Origin: Smallanthus sonchifolius
Taxonomy: Eukaryota > Streptophyta > Magnoliopsida > Asterales > Asteraceae
Assembly (NCBI GenBank): GCA_023525975.1
Contig: CM042032.1
Span: forward strand, 69,958,260-70,022,259
Length of the DNA: 64,000 nt
Direction of reading: 5' to 3'
Numbering within the stretch: the first letter of the stretch is position 1; each line of letters begins with the position of its first letter. Under the pieces are notes generated by a model. That model was not told the DNA's origin and did no database searches. It saw only the letters and a program-made list of their open reading frames with translations. Positions 43,412 to 56,365 of this stretch are shown in pieces. A program made the position numbers and the translations under genes.

Positions 43412-46169
43412 GGCTATCCGCTTCATTCCAATTGGAAGACCTCACAATAATATAATCCTATCTATACATTTGAACTCTGCGATTTTTACATTTTAAGCCA
43501 TCAACTTGTACGTTCTTACACTTTGCCCCCTTCTAACCCAATGATAGTTTGAGTCAGGATGAGTTATGACCAAAATGAGTTCGGATCAAAACGGGTCGTT
43601 TTAAAAAAAGTATCAATTTGCTTCGAATCAGAATGGGTTGTAACAAAAAAACTGGCTCGGGTTGAAATAAAACGTCTTAAAAAAGAAAAGTACCAAAATC
43701 TGGTACCCGTTTGAACCTATTCTAAATTTACATAGTTTTTAGGCGACTCATCTTGACCCAAATTGTTTTAAACTGTTAACCCAAAATACAATTTTTTTTT
43801 TACTCAAACCGACTCATTTCCCCTACTTTGGGTCAAGATTGCCAGGTCTACGAAGGAGTTAATCTTGATTTCATAAAAAAAGGGGTTTAGTACGAACTAA
43901 TGACAAATTAGAGATGTCGAATTTAATTAAGTATGGGTTATACTATTTGAGTCTGATTTGATTGTTTAAATTAGTTTATTTAGTTTCCTAGTTTATAATA
44001 GGGGTTTTAATTTGTAAGTTTCTAGTTATTATAAACAGGGGATAGGGACGATTGTTTTATACTTGGTTTTTTATTTAATTAAAAAAGGAGTCGTGGATTG
44101 TATTTACTCACAAAAATCGCATGGAGTTTTTGAGTTTCACGATGACAATGATTTATCACCTTAGCGGGTGAACCATTTTGATACCTTTTTTTTCTCTAAA
44201 ACAACCCATTTTAAGGTGAACTTATTTTTTTTTCTAAAGCATTATCCCATTTGATACTTTTTTTTTTCTTCTAAAACAACCCATTTTAAAGATCCAAGTG
44301 TTATATATCGATCATACTTGCAAACATATAACTAAAAGAAAGAAAAGAGTTCCCTACTTTTCTACTTCATCTTGGGTTATGAGGCTAATATCGCTTGGAT
44401 CTTTACTTAATGGGTGTCGCCGTGTCGGTAAGCTGTAGATGAAAGTTTGTTTTTTACACTTGTCATCTACTTCTTCAGCTTGTCCAAAGCATGTTTCAAA
44501 GGTGGTTGTTCTTGAACGCCCTACAATATATGCAAACGAATCATTAGTGGGTTCTTTCTGAAAGTGTTTAAAACTCCCTACCTATATACAAACCCGACAC
44601 TCAATTCATAAAGATAAAAACAATCTAATTGATAGATTACCGTTACATATTTTTATTTAACTTTTAGCTTTTAAGATAAAAAAAATGAGTGGTCCTTCCC
44701 CTGTATAAATTTAAAGTTCTGATTTGAATCATATCCCTGTCGTTAGAGATTTGATGATCTTTCCAAGTTGTAAAAGAAAAAAAGGAAGACCGAATTGAAA
44801 TTATAGAGATTCAAGTTTTGGAATACATCTGTTACGATACAAATTGGTAATCAAGCATTAAGAACTAAAGATTGAAGAAGAAGAAATCCGGAGAAGAAGG
44901 AGATTACTCTCAAAATCATTAGCCATCTTTCTCATTCAACTATTCGTTGTTAAGTATAGATTAGATTACTAGAAGTGTACATGTATGGCCCCATACTTTG
45001 CTATTATTACAAATGACCCAATCTACTATTATTCGATACCTAACAACATCCATGTGATTTAAATAGGGTTTTGGATTCGGAGAAACAACTCTCTTGAACA
45101 GAAATCAAATCTATACGGTGAGAACCAATTTTGGAGGCAAAAATTATTTCTATATTAATTTGAGGTAGAAATACATTTTCAAAATCAAAAACAGAATTGA
45201 AGAATGATTCTTCAAATAGAATCTTGTTTTGGAAAAAAGATTTAATGTTTTGCCTCGTAAAATTGTAAGTTTTGAAAATTGTGTTTTTAACATAGAAAGT
45301 AGTTTTTTAAAATTAAATAAATACTTGCAATATATATTAGTGAAAGATGAAAATGGTTTTCTAGTTCACTATGTTCATCTTGATATCGAGTTGTAAGACT
45401 AGTACCGCTTGAACCGTCAAATGATCATCGTGGATACGTATAGAAGGAAAGACCTAGTTTCCTGTCATTCGTTTCACCAACTCGTCTAGAGCACGCTTAA
45501 AAGTTGAAGTTTTCAAGCACCATAATATGATACGTGCTTACATCCCCTAGTCCACCTCACGTTCCCATGCAAGAACTTCATGTCAATTAACAATTTAGTT
45601 ATTTCTTTTTTTAAGTTAGTGGGTTATTATTTCTTATTAGTGGGTAGTTTTTCTTTGAATTTGCAAGTAGTGAGTTCATGGTTTGTAAGGCTATTTATAG
45701 TCATTTAATGTTTGTTTGTTTGCATTATGAATGAAATATTGAAAATTGCTTCAAAAGAGTGTCACTATTCTTCTCTAGTTTCTTGGAGCTTGACCCCCTC
45801 TAAGGGTTATCCTATCATAATATGTCTTCATATTCTTATGGATTCTTAAGGTTTGTGCTAATAGATAATTGATGTGGGTTTTTAAAATAATTGAATACTA
45901 CTCTTCCATGGTAAAAAAAATCCCAATAACACGTGTTTGTGCAAGTAATTTGGTAGAATTGCTTTATTCAAAACTATGCACCGTTAATTGATAAACATGT
46001 ACAGAGAAAAAAGAGATGAAGACGGCTAAGGTTTTATTATAATAGAAAAGTGCAATTACAATGAAAGGAATAAAAGTTATATATAGCCAAACAGATAAAC
46101 CCTAACTAATAAATAAAAAAGGCTCAACCCGATACAAAATAGCCCAATAACTCATTATGTTAACATCAT
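43412..46169. other. Intergenic, 2.8 kb, no gene supported
   Basis: Upstream side of DAC. Contains another GGTTGGGTCAAAA-type MITE remnant (about 43540-43850). It also holds two LTR-like TATA stretches (TATTATAAACAGGGG near 44030, CTATTTATAGTC near 45690) without defined ends, and two weakly similar minus-strand coding-like segments near 44390-44530 and 45370-45545. I could not identify a gene. Confidence 0.45.
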
Positions 46170-49002
46170 CCCTTAAACTCACAATGCAACAACAATAAGC
46201 ATTGATAGTTTGTCACATAAGAAACGAAACCGAGATGACGACTGAGCCTTTATGAAAATAACAACAATATGTAAGGTTGATGGAACATATGGAAGCGAGA
46301 TGGTCCCGACCTGTAGATGATGACGAGTGAAGCGACAATCAATCTCAATATGCTTCATCTGCTCATGGAAAACAGAATTCTTGGCAATCAGCATTGCACT
46401 TTTGTTATCTCAATGTAAAGGTATAGGTTGAGAGATGTTAACCCCCATATCTGCAAGAAGCCATCATAACCAAATAATCTCACACGTAGTCACAACCATG
46501 GCATGATACTCAGCCTCAGTAGAAGATCTAGAAACAACATCATGATTCTTACTTTTCCATGAGATCAATGAATTTCCAAGGAAAACACATAAACCAGCGA
46601 TGGATTTACGATAATTATGATCTTTATCCCATTCAGCATCACTATAAGCACGCAACTCTAGAGAAGATGTCGAAGGAAACATGAGACACTGAAACTAAGT
46701 GCCACGAAGATATCTTATAATACGAAGAACAACTCCCCAAGTGAAACAGAAGTAGGAGCGGTGACAAATTGGCTAACCACATGAACATCATGAGCTATAT
46801 CTGGTCGAGTAATTGTAAGATAAACCAAATTGCCCATAATAGTACGATGTAGGCTTGGATCTGACAAAAGAACACCATCAGTAGGAAAATACCGTGCATT
46901 AGTTTCAAAAGGAGTGTCTATAGTCCTGTTGTCAGAAAGTCATGCCCACTGAAACAAATCAAATATATATTTTGTCTGAGAAAGGAGGTATCCTTTCTTA
47001 GACTGAGCCACCTCAATACCCAAAAAATAACGTAGCAACCCCAAATCTTTCATGGCAAACCGACGAGCCAAATCACACTTCAACGACTCAATGCAATCAT
47101 AACCATCACCTTTAATAACCATATCATCAACATATAAGGACAAAAGAATTCGCCATGCACTCGTACATCTGACAAATAAATGTTGCATCGTGATTACTTG
47201 AAAAGAAATTGATGTGCTAAGAATATCACATCTTTTTAGTATCAAATTAACCCTAATAAAAAAAATGTTTTTTTCTGTAAATTGATATCATCTGTGCTAA
47301 ATTGCATTATCGGTAAATTTACAAGTCTACATGGTTGATAGAAGAAATTACGAGGAAGTAACCAGTAGATATCGGAAGTTAAAGGACTTGAAAGAAAAGA
47401 AGAATATTCACAGAAGCGCCTATACTGTCGTAGCACTTGTATGGGCCGTATGATTGCCCAAGTTCATATTTTGTAGCTGCGTCTAAAGACGTACAGCTGT
47501 ATGACATGATACAGGTCGTACGGATTACCCTAATCGAAGCCTATATAAAGAGATCGAGAGCCAGAGACGAAGAGAAGCACCAATCAATACAAACCCATTC
47601 AAAATACCTTAGATTCAGTTCGTTTACATTCTGGTACACTAAGAGAAAGGCCAGAAGTGAAGCATTCGAGTTAGAGATAGCTGCCGGGGAGAAGCATTGA
47701 AGACTGGACTCCTCTAGATGGTTCTATCTTTCTTGTTCATCTTTTATGTTATCTTTTGATTTGTTTGTTTTATCTTTCAACGTTATGAGTAGCAAACTCA
47801 TTTATGTCTTCTAGATGTAGACGGATTTTGGTTATGAATGATTAATTGTTTTATTAAGTTTATGAAACTTTTATGATTTGATTAATCTTATTTCAAAATC
47901 TTATTGTTGCATATGTGTTTATGTTATTATTTAATTCACCTTTGAACTAGGTGTTGATTTTGTTCTAGAGTGTAAAGCCCGCTCTTTAGAATTATTATTC
48001 AACATTCTTGGACTATAGTCTGGGTCTTGCTACTCTGGCGAGAGCAAGGTAGGTCTAGGTTATCTTGGGTAGAATATAAGCACGGCTAAATAACTAATTC
48101 TGAATAAACGGAATCAAGTGTTTATTAGAGTTTTCCTTGTGTACTCTGGGATTAGTAAAAACCTCAAGGGTTGTACTTTTCCTAAATATGTCTTTGAGGT
48201 TCTAAGACATAACATACTTGATTAAGATTTGCTTAGGTTAATCTGTATTGTTTATGATACAATCATTTCTTGGACATCCAATAACCTTGGCGGGTGGGGA
48301 TTCCTGTTACAAGCCCAATCACTAAGGTGGTGGTTGTTTCTTCATTGTAGTGACCCTAGGAGAACAGGCAGTGAGTCTGGAAGTCTTAGATCGTCATTCA
48401 TCTAGTTTACTCTAGCGAGATTCTAGCTCTTTAGGGAACCACCTTCATAAACCCGGTCATTCAGCTAACCATTGTAGTATTGGCCAAAAAAATTCGAAAT
48501 CTAGATGATACAACTTCTCACCTTTGAAGTCTATCCAACTATCTTTTATATTTATTTATTTACTTAAATATTCCTTTTCAAAAACCAAAATACTAATCAA
48601 CCTAGAAGGTCCACGATTAGGAGATGTTGTTACATGTGTCCATGGATCGATACTTGGTTCTTATCATGACTATATTGTAGATACCATAGGTGCACTTGCC
48701 TAACGTGTGTGTAGTAGTTATAATTAAAACCATTTTTATGAATTTAAAATCTTGTAAAGTACTAGAGCCTTAGGATCTCTATATACGCACACAACAAAAA
48801 AACCAAGAGAAGTAATCACTGTAGATAATTTCTCAAACGAAGCATGAAGGGCTTGTTTGAGACCATATGGTGCTTTCCTAAGCCGACAGACTTCACCCGG
48901 CTGGTGAGCAATACCCGGGAGAGGAGTCATGTAAACCTCCTCATGAAGATCACCATTAGAAAAGCATTCTTGGCATGCATTACTGGAAGAACTCGAGATC
49001 AC
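46170..49002 (-). pseudogene. Ty1/copia pol, broken by an LTR insertion
   Basis: On the minus strand the reverse transcriptase starts with DLHEEVYMTPLPGI and RLRKAPYGLKQA (49002-48800). It resumes after an insertion with RILLSLYVDDMVIKGDG, the YVDD catalytic motif, and FAMKDLGLLRYFLGIEVAQ (47150-46960). RNase H follows (ELRAYSDAEWD, SRSSTEAEYHAM; 46670-46480), then the C-terminal NSVFHEQMKHIEIDC (46390-46180). Stops and frame changes separate the blocks. This order is that of plant copia elements. No intact LTRs are seen. Confidence 0.85.
47210..48796 (+). mobile_element. LTR-like insertion inside the copia RT
   Basis: It splits the copia frame between the RT blocks TSLGFF and SSNHDATF. The insert begins TGATGTGCTAAG and ends CACACAACA (TG...CA). 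It has a promoter-like CTATATAAAGAG near 47540 and near its start the words TGGGCCGTATGA and GTACGGATTACC, akin to the LTR-like stretch at 52190-52640. The flanking pentamers do not match, so borders are approximate. Confidence 0.55.
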
Positions 49003-52000
49003 ATGCCATCATTGGTCGGATGCGATAATGAATACGCCTCTTTGAATGCAAAATTCGATGCCCTTTCATTGAAAATCAAGAAAATGCAGCTCAACAAAGT
49101 TGAACACAAATGTTAATACTGCAAAGGTTCACATACCACATCTGATTGTTCTCAGCTTGCCGCTGAACAACAAGCCTATTGGGGAAGTGGTTAGAGCATA
49201 TAAACCAGTTCCTTTAGAAACAATTATGACCATGGATGGCGTAATCATCCAAACTTCAGTCAGAGGTTGGGAAGCAATAGTCAGCATCCTCTTGGTTTTC
49301 AACCACCCCAAAATCAGGAATAATTTCAAGGAAATAGATCGCAGCAAGAGAAGAGACAAAATCTGGAGGAGACTATGACATAACTACAATCATTGAGTGA
49401 ATCAAGACATCAAGAAATCTAAAAATGCAACAAGATGCTCAAAACAAATTGAAAGATCATGAAGGAGAACTAAAAAGTCAATGGGTTGCTGTCACGCCTG
49501 TAACACATGATAGTTATCTAACCAGAGTAGTACCTCAAACAGAGATGTTCTCAGGAAAAAGCGACAGGTCTAGGAGAGATTTATACACCGTCTTTTCCTT
49601 AGACAGAATATTCCGTTTGTCAGATAACTACATACCGGTCAGAAGGTTTCCTTCTAGTTACTGTGATGTTGATATCAAAAAAACACAGCGAAAGACTAAA
49701 TCATAACTTTTATTAACATCAAAACATTGTTTACATCATGTTTAACAAAAGTTACATCATCTGTTTCTAATAAGGAACTTATCATTCGGGACTTATAGTT
49801 CCTGGCATGCCCATCATATGGATCGTTCATCTGTTCATTCTAGTCTTGGAAATGCCTTGTCTAATGACTACCTTTGATGCGTTCAAAACATTTGATAAAA
49901 CATTGGTCATCATAAAGCTGGTGAATTCATAAACTAAAATAGTTTATTAAAATGACCCGCCAAAGTATCTTGAACACATTCATGGGCTTCAACGCCCAAA
50001 TTCATAGACAACTATGAACAATCATTCAGTATATATATAACCAAAGACCGTTCCACGGGTCCTGTCCAACATGCCGTTCCACTGGCAAGTGAAACACAAT
50101 AAGCGTTTAGAATGCGTTATATATAAAAAATCGGTGCAATGGTTTCAAGATACTTAAAATGTTTCATAAATCAATCATGTCAGACAAGGTCATGATTGGG
50201 TTCATGCATCACAGTTTAAGAACTCACCTGGACAGTATTTCGGCTTATTAATCAGTAATATGACAAACACCTCGGACATAGCTCCTAGATAGGTAATGAC
50301 ATTACTTAAGTACACAATGCTAGCTTAATGGTGTATAACCAAATCTTAATAGTAGTTCGGAGCCTTACCTCAGCACTATCTACGGCAATTTGGAGTCGGA
50401 ATGCTAGAAACCGAACTTTTGCACACGAACCGGGGCTCAGGATCGGGACTTCGGAGAGTGTGTGTGTGTGTATTTGAGGTGTGTGGGATGTGAGAAAAGG
50501 GTTGGGATCATCGAGCTATTTATAGGGCAAAATTTGAGGCCGTGACGGACCGTTACCACTTGGTGGCTACGCACTTTCGGACCACGTAACGGACCGTTAC
50601 TCAGCCGTGACGGTCAGTCACGAGCATGAGTCATCAGACACATGTCCACAAACCCTAAACCGCCTATGGTATTTGTGGCACGGTCCGTCATGGACGTAAC
50701 AGGACGGTACCAGACCATGGCGGTCCGTTACAGGGCTAAGTTCTAATTTTTTAATTTTAGTTCTTGAACTTTGAATATTCACACTATATCCCCAGGACTT
50801 ATGAACCTTGGCAACTCAAATCCTTTATTTCCTTGGGGGATTTCCCATGTGTTATAGTTGCCCTCTAAAATATCGAGAGACATCTAGTGCAGTTAGCTAA
50901 GATTGTGCCCAAGAAGAGTAGTGAACACCTTAATGAGGAAGGAAAATCTCAGGCGAATGTCATAATGGTAGACAGTAAATAAGGGAATGAACCCATCATG
51001 ATACCTGAGATTATCCAAGAAGGAAGATAGTAAGAGGATGGGCACAATAAGGTAATACCACTTACAATACCACCTAAGAAAACTGACCCCGATCGATTTA
51101 TGATCCCTTGTAAGTAGGAGGTTTATTTGAAATGAAAGCTCTAGCCTACTTAGGCGCTGATGTAAGCATTATGCCTTACTCAGTATTCACTAACCTAGGT
51201 TTAGGAGGCCTAACTCCCAAAGGCAATACAATCATACTTGTAGACAAAACCGTAATCGAACCAAATGGAATCATTCATAATGTTCTTGTTCAAATTGAAT
51301 AGCTCATATATCCAGTAGATTTTGTAGTTATGGACATGGCTAGTAATAAGGACAACTCGTTCATCTTGAGACGTCCATTCCTAGCAACCGTTGGTACCCT
51401 GGTCAATGTTTCCCAAGGAACAATACTATTTAGATTGGGAAGCCGACATGTCCTATTCAGAAGACAAAACTCTAATGATCAAACTAGGGAAGAGCCATCA
51501 TAGGAAATAAATCAGAATCACACTAAAAGCCTAAGTGAGGGGATGGCCCGCATTATCAAGGATGATTTCGAGAATCTCCTCGATATTTTAGATTTTGGAG
51601 GAACACAAAATATAACGAACCTACTCACAAGTATCACTGAGTTAGAACAGTAATATTTGATTCATATGATAGGTTCGAAAACGAATTGCTAGTTGTTCTA
51701 GATATTGAAGGATTATAAGAAGTTAGTTCCCCAAAAAATCCGATCCTAAATACAAGAATTAACCTTAATAGGAGAGGATGAATTACCCAAAATGACCCGT
51801 AAGAGAAAAAATAGACAAAAGAGGATCCATCAAAGAGGTCTAAAGTCTCTCTTTGCCCCTAAAACACAACCTTGGATCTATCCAAAAGACAAATAAGCCG
51901 GTATCCTTATCAATCAAAATTAAAAACACACAACATGCCTAAGAGAAAAAGAAAACTCTAATTGAGACAAATGGCAGTGATGTTAAGATTAACCTACTCG

Positions 52001-52190
52001 ACATTCTGGTCGATGGAGTAAAGCACCCCTAATAAAAACATGGAGGGTGAGTCTGGCTACAGACTCCTAAATAAACTTAATGCTCCCGGGAGGCAACCCA
52101 TGTTTTGTTTACTTACATTTTTTTCGTTCGCGTGTCCGGAATTACGTATCTCTAATCTATAGGAAAGATCATGACTGAATTCATTCATTG
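49003..52190 (+). pseudogene. Athila-like Ty3/gypsy gag-protease remnant
   Basis: The gag C-terminal part reads GCDNEYASLNAKFDALSLKI, then a knuckle-like CKGSHTTSDC (its first Cys preceded by a stop) and AAEQQAYWGSG at 49020-49200. After a solo LTR the protease region reads ALAYLGADVSIMPYSVFTNL, PNGIIHNVLVQIE and RRPFLATVGTLVNV (51118-51480). The catalytic Asp of the usual DLGA motif is Tyr here. Stops are frequent. No intact polymerase follows. Confidence 0.75.
49490..50856 (-). mobile_element. Gypsy solo LTR (LTR D) with GTTGC target duplication
   Basis: A 1367-bp unit inside the Athila gag is flanked by GTTGC on both sides (49485-49489 and 50857-50861). On the minus strand it starts TATAACACATGGG (a decayed TGTAACAC) and ends GGCGTGACA. 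It contains CCCTATAAATAGC and, upstream of that, several copies of TAACGGTCCGTCACGG-like words. These resemble the U3 of the Tekay element at 54709. Confidence 0.85.
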
Positions 52191-52640
52191 TTTCACACAT
52201 TCGTTCTTGAGATCATACGGTTGTACGCCTATGTACGGGCCGTATGACTTGGGGCGGTGAAAGAATAATCAATTAAAATTCCCTACGGACCGTACTCTTC
52301 GTACACGGGCCGTATGGCCTGCCAAATAGTGGTTGTATAAAGGCTGGCATATTCCACCTTAACCACACATCTCTTAACCCTAAACTGATCAAGATCGAAG
52401 ATAATTTTTTGTTTTCGCCCGTTTTCACTCTTTCCTGCAGCAAGAGGTAAATTCCTAGTCCCTTTCATGTCGATCGTTTCATTTTTCATGTTTTTAATTT
52501 TCTGAATGCCTGGTCTGAGCCTAAAACGCATGTTATTGCAATTAAGCTTATGATTCAATCTTTGATGCTATATAAGTTGGTCAGAATATAACACCAAGCG
52601 AAGTGTTATTGAGTCAGAGGGGGTTGTAGGCGAACTCTCT
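52190..52640 (+). mobile_element. LTR-like stretch with GTACGGGCCGTATGAC palindromes
   Basis: Contains TGTACGGGCCGTATGACTTGG, CTACGGACCGTACTCTTCG and ACACGGGCCGTATGGCC within 120 bases. Then GGTTGTATAAAGGCTGG and a pyrimidine-rich leader follow. The palindrome core (ACGGNCCGT) is shared with the LTR-like insert at 47210. Ends not defined. Confidence 0.5.
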
Positions 52641-52671
52641 CTACCCATGTTGAAAATCATGGGTGGAATAT

Positions 52672-52965
52672 GGCTAGACGTGCCTACTCAGCAGAAATAC
52701 AAGAACACTGTGAACAACAACTTCAAAATCAGTGGATCGAAATGCAACAGCAAATCGACAAACTCACCGAGAAAAATAAAAACTTGAAGCGAAATTGGCT
52801 CGATCTCGAAAAATCAACCAACAACTGCAACAAAGGGTGGATGAGCTATCAGGTTCTTCCACAAGTGGAGGATTTCACTCTCCACCGCCTCAGCAACATA
52901 ATGTTGTTGGTTTTCACCCGATGTTTGCTTCAGGGATGAACCCAAATCATGATGTTTTGTAGCTC
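52672..52965 (+). pseudogene. Coiled-coil ORF of a retroelement, frameshifted
   Basis: The first half encodes RAYSAEIQEHCEQQLQNQWI, then MQQQIDKLTEKNKNLKRNW, a clear heptad coiled coil. Near 52815 the frame must change to continue as VDELSGSSTSGGFHSPPPQH and GFHPMFASGMNPNHDVL before a stop near 52962. It follows an LTR-like leader, so it is probably a retroelement gag or accessory ORF. The family was not identified further. Confidence 0.5.
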
Positions 52966-53168
52966 ACGTGGATAGATCGAGGATTATGTGAGGTTGTTAG
53001 GATGCGTGATTTAACTGTCTGTTTTCTTAGTTGTTTGATGGATTGATGTTATGGTTCGAACTGCTTATTTATTTTCGTTTCTTTGTTTGATGTGTAAAAC
53101 CTAAGTGCCTTAATTATATGTTCTTAATTTGTGTAAAACCGAAACCAGATTTTCGTCTTTTGTCTTTT

Positions 53169-53543
53169 CTATTGTGTACCAATCACCATTTCTAGCCGGG
53201 CGAAAAAACCGATGAAAAATCTATAAAGTGGGCTCATGTCCCAACACACGACACGAGCTTCAAAATGCACAATTTTGGCAATGCCAACATGAGCAAATTG
53301 CCCAAAATTAAGCCGATATTCAAGGAAATTCATAAAAAAACACAGAAAATGGTAACAAAGGTTATAATCTTCGAAGTGTCGAGTATACAATGCAATCGAC
53401 CTTTCCGGACACTGATCATCAGACTTATTGAGAGGAGGGGCGACAGGGGAAAACTTCAAATCAATACCCTGTTTAACGCAAAACTCTTCGACCTCGGCTT
53501 GGGAAAGCTTAGAAACTTGAATCGACATATCGTTTTTAGACAT
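53169..53543 (-). pseudogene. Transposase_28-type N-terminal fragment ('putative gypsy type transposon')
   Basis: From an ATG at 53543: MSKNDMSIQVSKLSQAEVEE, FCVKQGIDLKFSPVAPPLNK, PERSIALYTRHFE, YRLNFGQFAHVGIAKIVHFE. The pattern (EFCxxxGID..F.P..P, GSIALYxRHFE, FGQxxPxGxxRVxHFE) matches what I know of the plant Transposase_28 family. The frame stops at 53169, well short of the usual domain end, and the internal Pro/Leu positions are degraded. It lies next to the dead Athila element. Its role is unknown; here it is a truncated relic. Confidence 0.65.
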
Positions 53544-53764
53544 TTTCACAAAAAAACAAAGGTTAGCATGAATCACTTACCTGCAAAAAGAAGGATGGGT
53601 CGATCAGAGCACCGGACAAGGGAAGATGAAGAACGAGATCTTAGGATTTCGATGAATCAAAAAGAATGTGAAGAAGAACCTAGAAGGGTTAAAATGAAAT
53701 TCAAAGCGGTTTTTAACCCTTTGAATTTAATGACCATAGGCTATGTAGCTGTCGGGGCATGATA

Positions 53765-54708
53765 ACCGTCGCCTGCTAGCTGTCAAGCAGCCAAATCAGA
53801 AAACCGCCAATGTGAAAGATACTTTAAACGAAAGAAGCAACGCAATAGATTTGCATAAACGTAAATAAAGAGAACACTTAGCCACGTATATTCACTGCTA
53901 TGTAATAACCACATTTGACTGGGGGTTGATAACGTGAGTAGCTACGCTGTTAAATTATACATATTTTAATATAACATTTCCTCACATTTTTAAGCAAAAG
54001 TTATAAAAAATCATATGATTCGATACTTAATCGTGTGGTAAATTGCTTTGCATAACTGAAAGATGAGTTGGTAAAATAATGCTAAAGACCAGAGCAAATC
54101 CAAAAACCAGAACAAGAACGAGACTCAGACCAGATTACGTAAAAAAATGTATGTATAAATATATTTATAATAAACAAAAAAAATAATAATAAAATATATA
54201 TTATATATTTATGTATGAATATATTATATATATATATGTATGATATAAGATATATGTGTGTGAATATAATTTAATATATAAATATTATATGTATGTGTTT
54301 GAATGTGTGTAAAATAAAGATATATTTACATGTGTGGAACGTATCTAAATATGTGTGTAATGTACATATTAAATTATATATGTGTGGTTGCATGTATGGA
54401 GTTTAATTATATATACTAATATATGTGTGTAATAATGTGTGAAGATGTATGTGAATGATGCATGCATATTTGTATTATTATAATATGGAGTTTGTGTTAT
54501 ATCCTAAATTATACATGTTTTGTATTCATAATAATTCCCATATTATGGTACTAGTTGGATAATAACCTTGCAGCTGCTATTTAAATCGTTTATATTTTAT
54601 AATTGCAGGTTAAACAGCGTCCCGAGAGAAAAAGAGCGAAAACAAGTCAAAAACGTCAAGAAATCAAGCTTTCTCTTGAGATTGGAAGGAGCACACCCGA
54701 GCTTTGAC
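53765..54708. other. AT-rich, microsatellite-like intergenic stretch
   Basis: From about 54150 to 54440 the sequence is dominated by TATATATGTATG and TGTGTG(A/T)AT words. It looks like decayed AT/GT simple repeats. No gene is visible. Confidence 0.6.
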
Positions 54709-56348
54709 TGTAACACCTGCCACAAAAAATGTCCAATAAATGCCAAGGTTAAGAACCTAAAGGACTTGTTGTATCTAAAGTACCTAAGTTCAGAGTTAAA
54801 AATGAAAAATAGTGAAATTAAGACCTTAGCGGACTGCTAAGGTAAACCCTAACGGTCCGCTACGGGTACAAACAACTGGTAGAGGTCCGCTAAGGAAGCC
54901 CCACCCTAAGTACTTGGGTGGCGGACCGCCACCACATAGGTAACGGTCCGCTACTTGGTTACTAAGCAAATCATCTGCGTGTGACACGTGTCTAATGACT
55001 AATGAACTTGAATCTTGACACGTGTACTCGTGGCGGACCGCCACGCCAGGTGATAACGGTTCGCCAGCCGCGACTCCTTGAGAATCTGCCACGTAGCTTG
55101 GTGGCGGACCGCTACGCCCCAGGGTAACGGTCCGCTAGATGTAAACTTATAAACGGTCCAATCTGTGATTGACGTTTAGGGCTGACGCATGCAAGGGCGG
55201 TGGTGGATCGCAACCCGCCTGGGTAACGGTCCGCTACGGGTCCAGATTTCATCCTATAAATAGTTGGTTGATTTCATTTCATTCTCCACACAAAATTCAA
55301 ATTCTTACTTCACTTTCCTATTCGAGAGACTCTCTAGCTCAATTCCGAAGCTCCCGGTTCGATTCCCGCTTATTGTAGTGCTCGGTTTAAGAAGAAACGC
55401 TCATAGAGGTGCCGACACGCAAGAGAAATCAAAGTTAAGAAGTTGATTCTATAATTTTCAACTTATAGGCTCATTCCTATTATCAAGGTGAATACTTTAT
55501 CTATTTCAAAACTTGTGTCAAAACATTTACGTTTACGAAAACAGCCAAATAAAGGTTAAGGGAATAATGCTCAACGTTCTTCTATGAACAAAGCATTCGG
55601 GCCATAGGTATACGTAAAACTTGCAAGGGATACACCCCGGATTACGGCCGGTGCTTATCTTATATCAAATTCGGAGGCATAGACCTGTCCGTTGTTATAC
55701 GGTATGACACCAGTGTATATAGTGGTGTATACAGTCAGGACATGGGCCTGCTGAATGTGTGGATTGAACATAAAGTTGTGATTATCACATTAATACTTGT
55801 TTGTGCCAAATGATTTTACTGTCAAGATAATTGTATTCACTGCATTCACGCTGACGTTTCATTTTCAAAATGTTTTCAAGCAATGAATAAAAAGAAAAGG
55901 AAAAAGGGGATACGGGCAGACATAAGATTTGACCCAGAAATGAATGATGAGAAAGGATAACTTGCATGCTGGATTCTCAGGCCTCATACATAGGAAATCC
56001 TAAAAGATGAAAAAGGAGATAAGGACCAAGGGATTGATCAACCTTGGATAGTACTATTTCCAGTAGCTTGAAACTTATCCATAAGAGGCAAGAAATGTAT
56101 TTAATTTCAAACTCTGTTTTGTAATCGAATGAAAAAGGGTATTTAAATCCCTGTGTTTATGAAATAAATACGAAACTTTTGTTTTCCAACTGGTCTTGAT
56201 ATTTACAATTACAATCCTCGAGGTTGGTACAAATGAAGAACGATCCTTGTGAAAAAGACTTCCGTTGTGTTTTATATAAACTCTGAAATCAAAACAGGTA
56301 CCAATCGTGCTCACACACGTTCAGGGGTGCCTGAGGCGGGGTGTGACG
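54709..56348 (+). repeat. 5' LTR of the Tekay-type element
   Basis: Starts TGTAACACC and has a TATA box TATAAATA at 55255-55262. The end is GGGGTGTGACG, just before the PBS; the last base of the usual ...CA is changed. Upstream of the TATA box lie six or more GC-rich words, CGGTCCGCTACGG and GTGGCGGACCGCCAC, many of them palindromic. Confidence 0.85.
54820..55240. repeat. GGCGGACCGCC / AACGGTCCGCTAC palindromic words in U3
   Basis: CGGACCG or CGGTCCG cores recur near 54860, 54915, 54945, 55035, 55105, 55130 and 55225, each embedded in GTGGCGGACCGCCAC-like or TAACGGTCCGCTA-like context. They are spaced irregularly and sit just upstream of the TATA box, unlike the arrays in LTR A and B, which lie downstream of the promoter. 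Confidence 0.85.
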
Positions 56349-56351
56349 GGT

Positions 56352-56365
56352 TGGTATCAGAGCCA
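56352..56365 (+). other. Primer-binding site, initiator tRNA-Met
   Basis: TGGTATCAGAGCCA is complementary to the 3' end of plant initiator tRNA-Met for 14 bases, the usual primer of chromoviruses. It lies a few bases after the 5' LTR. Confidence 0.9.

Noticed and set aside
49425..49706. 93-codon plus-strand ORF
   Set aside because: It crosses the border of solo LTR D at 49490, so it is a chance fusion of Athila gag and LTR sequence.
53265..53762. 165-codon plus-strand ORF
   Set aside because: Mostly antisense to the Transposase_28-like frame, which shows the recognisable protein pattern.
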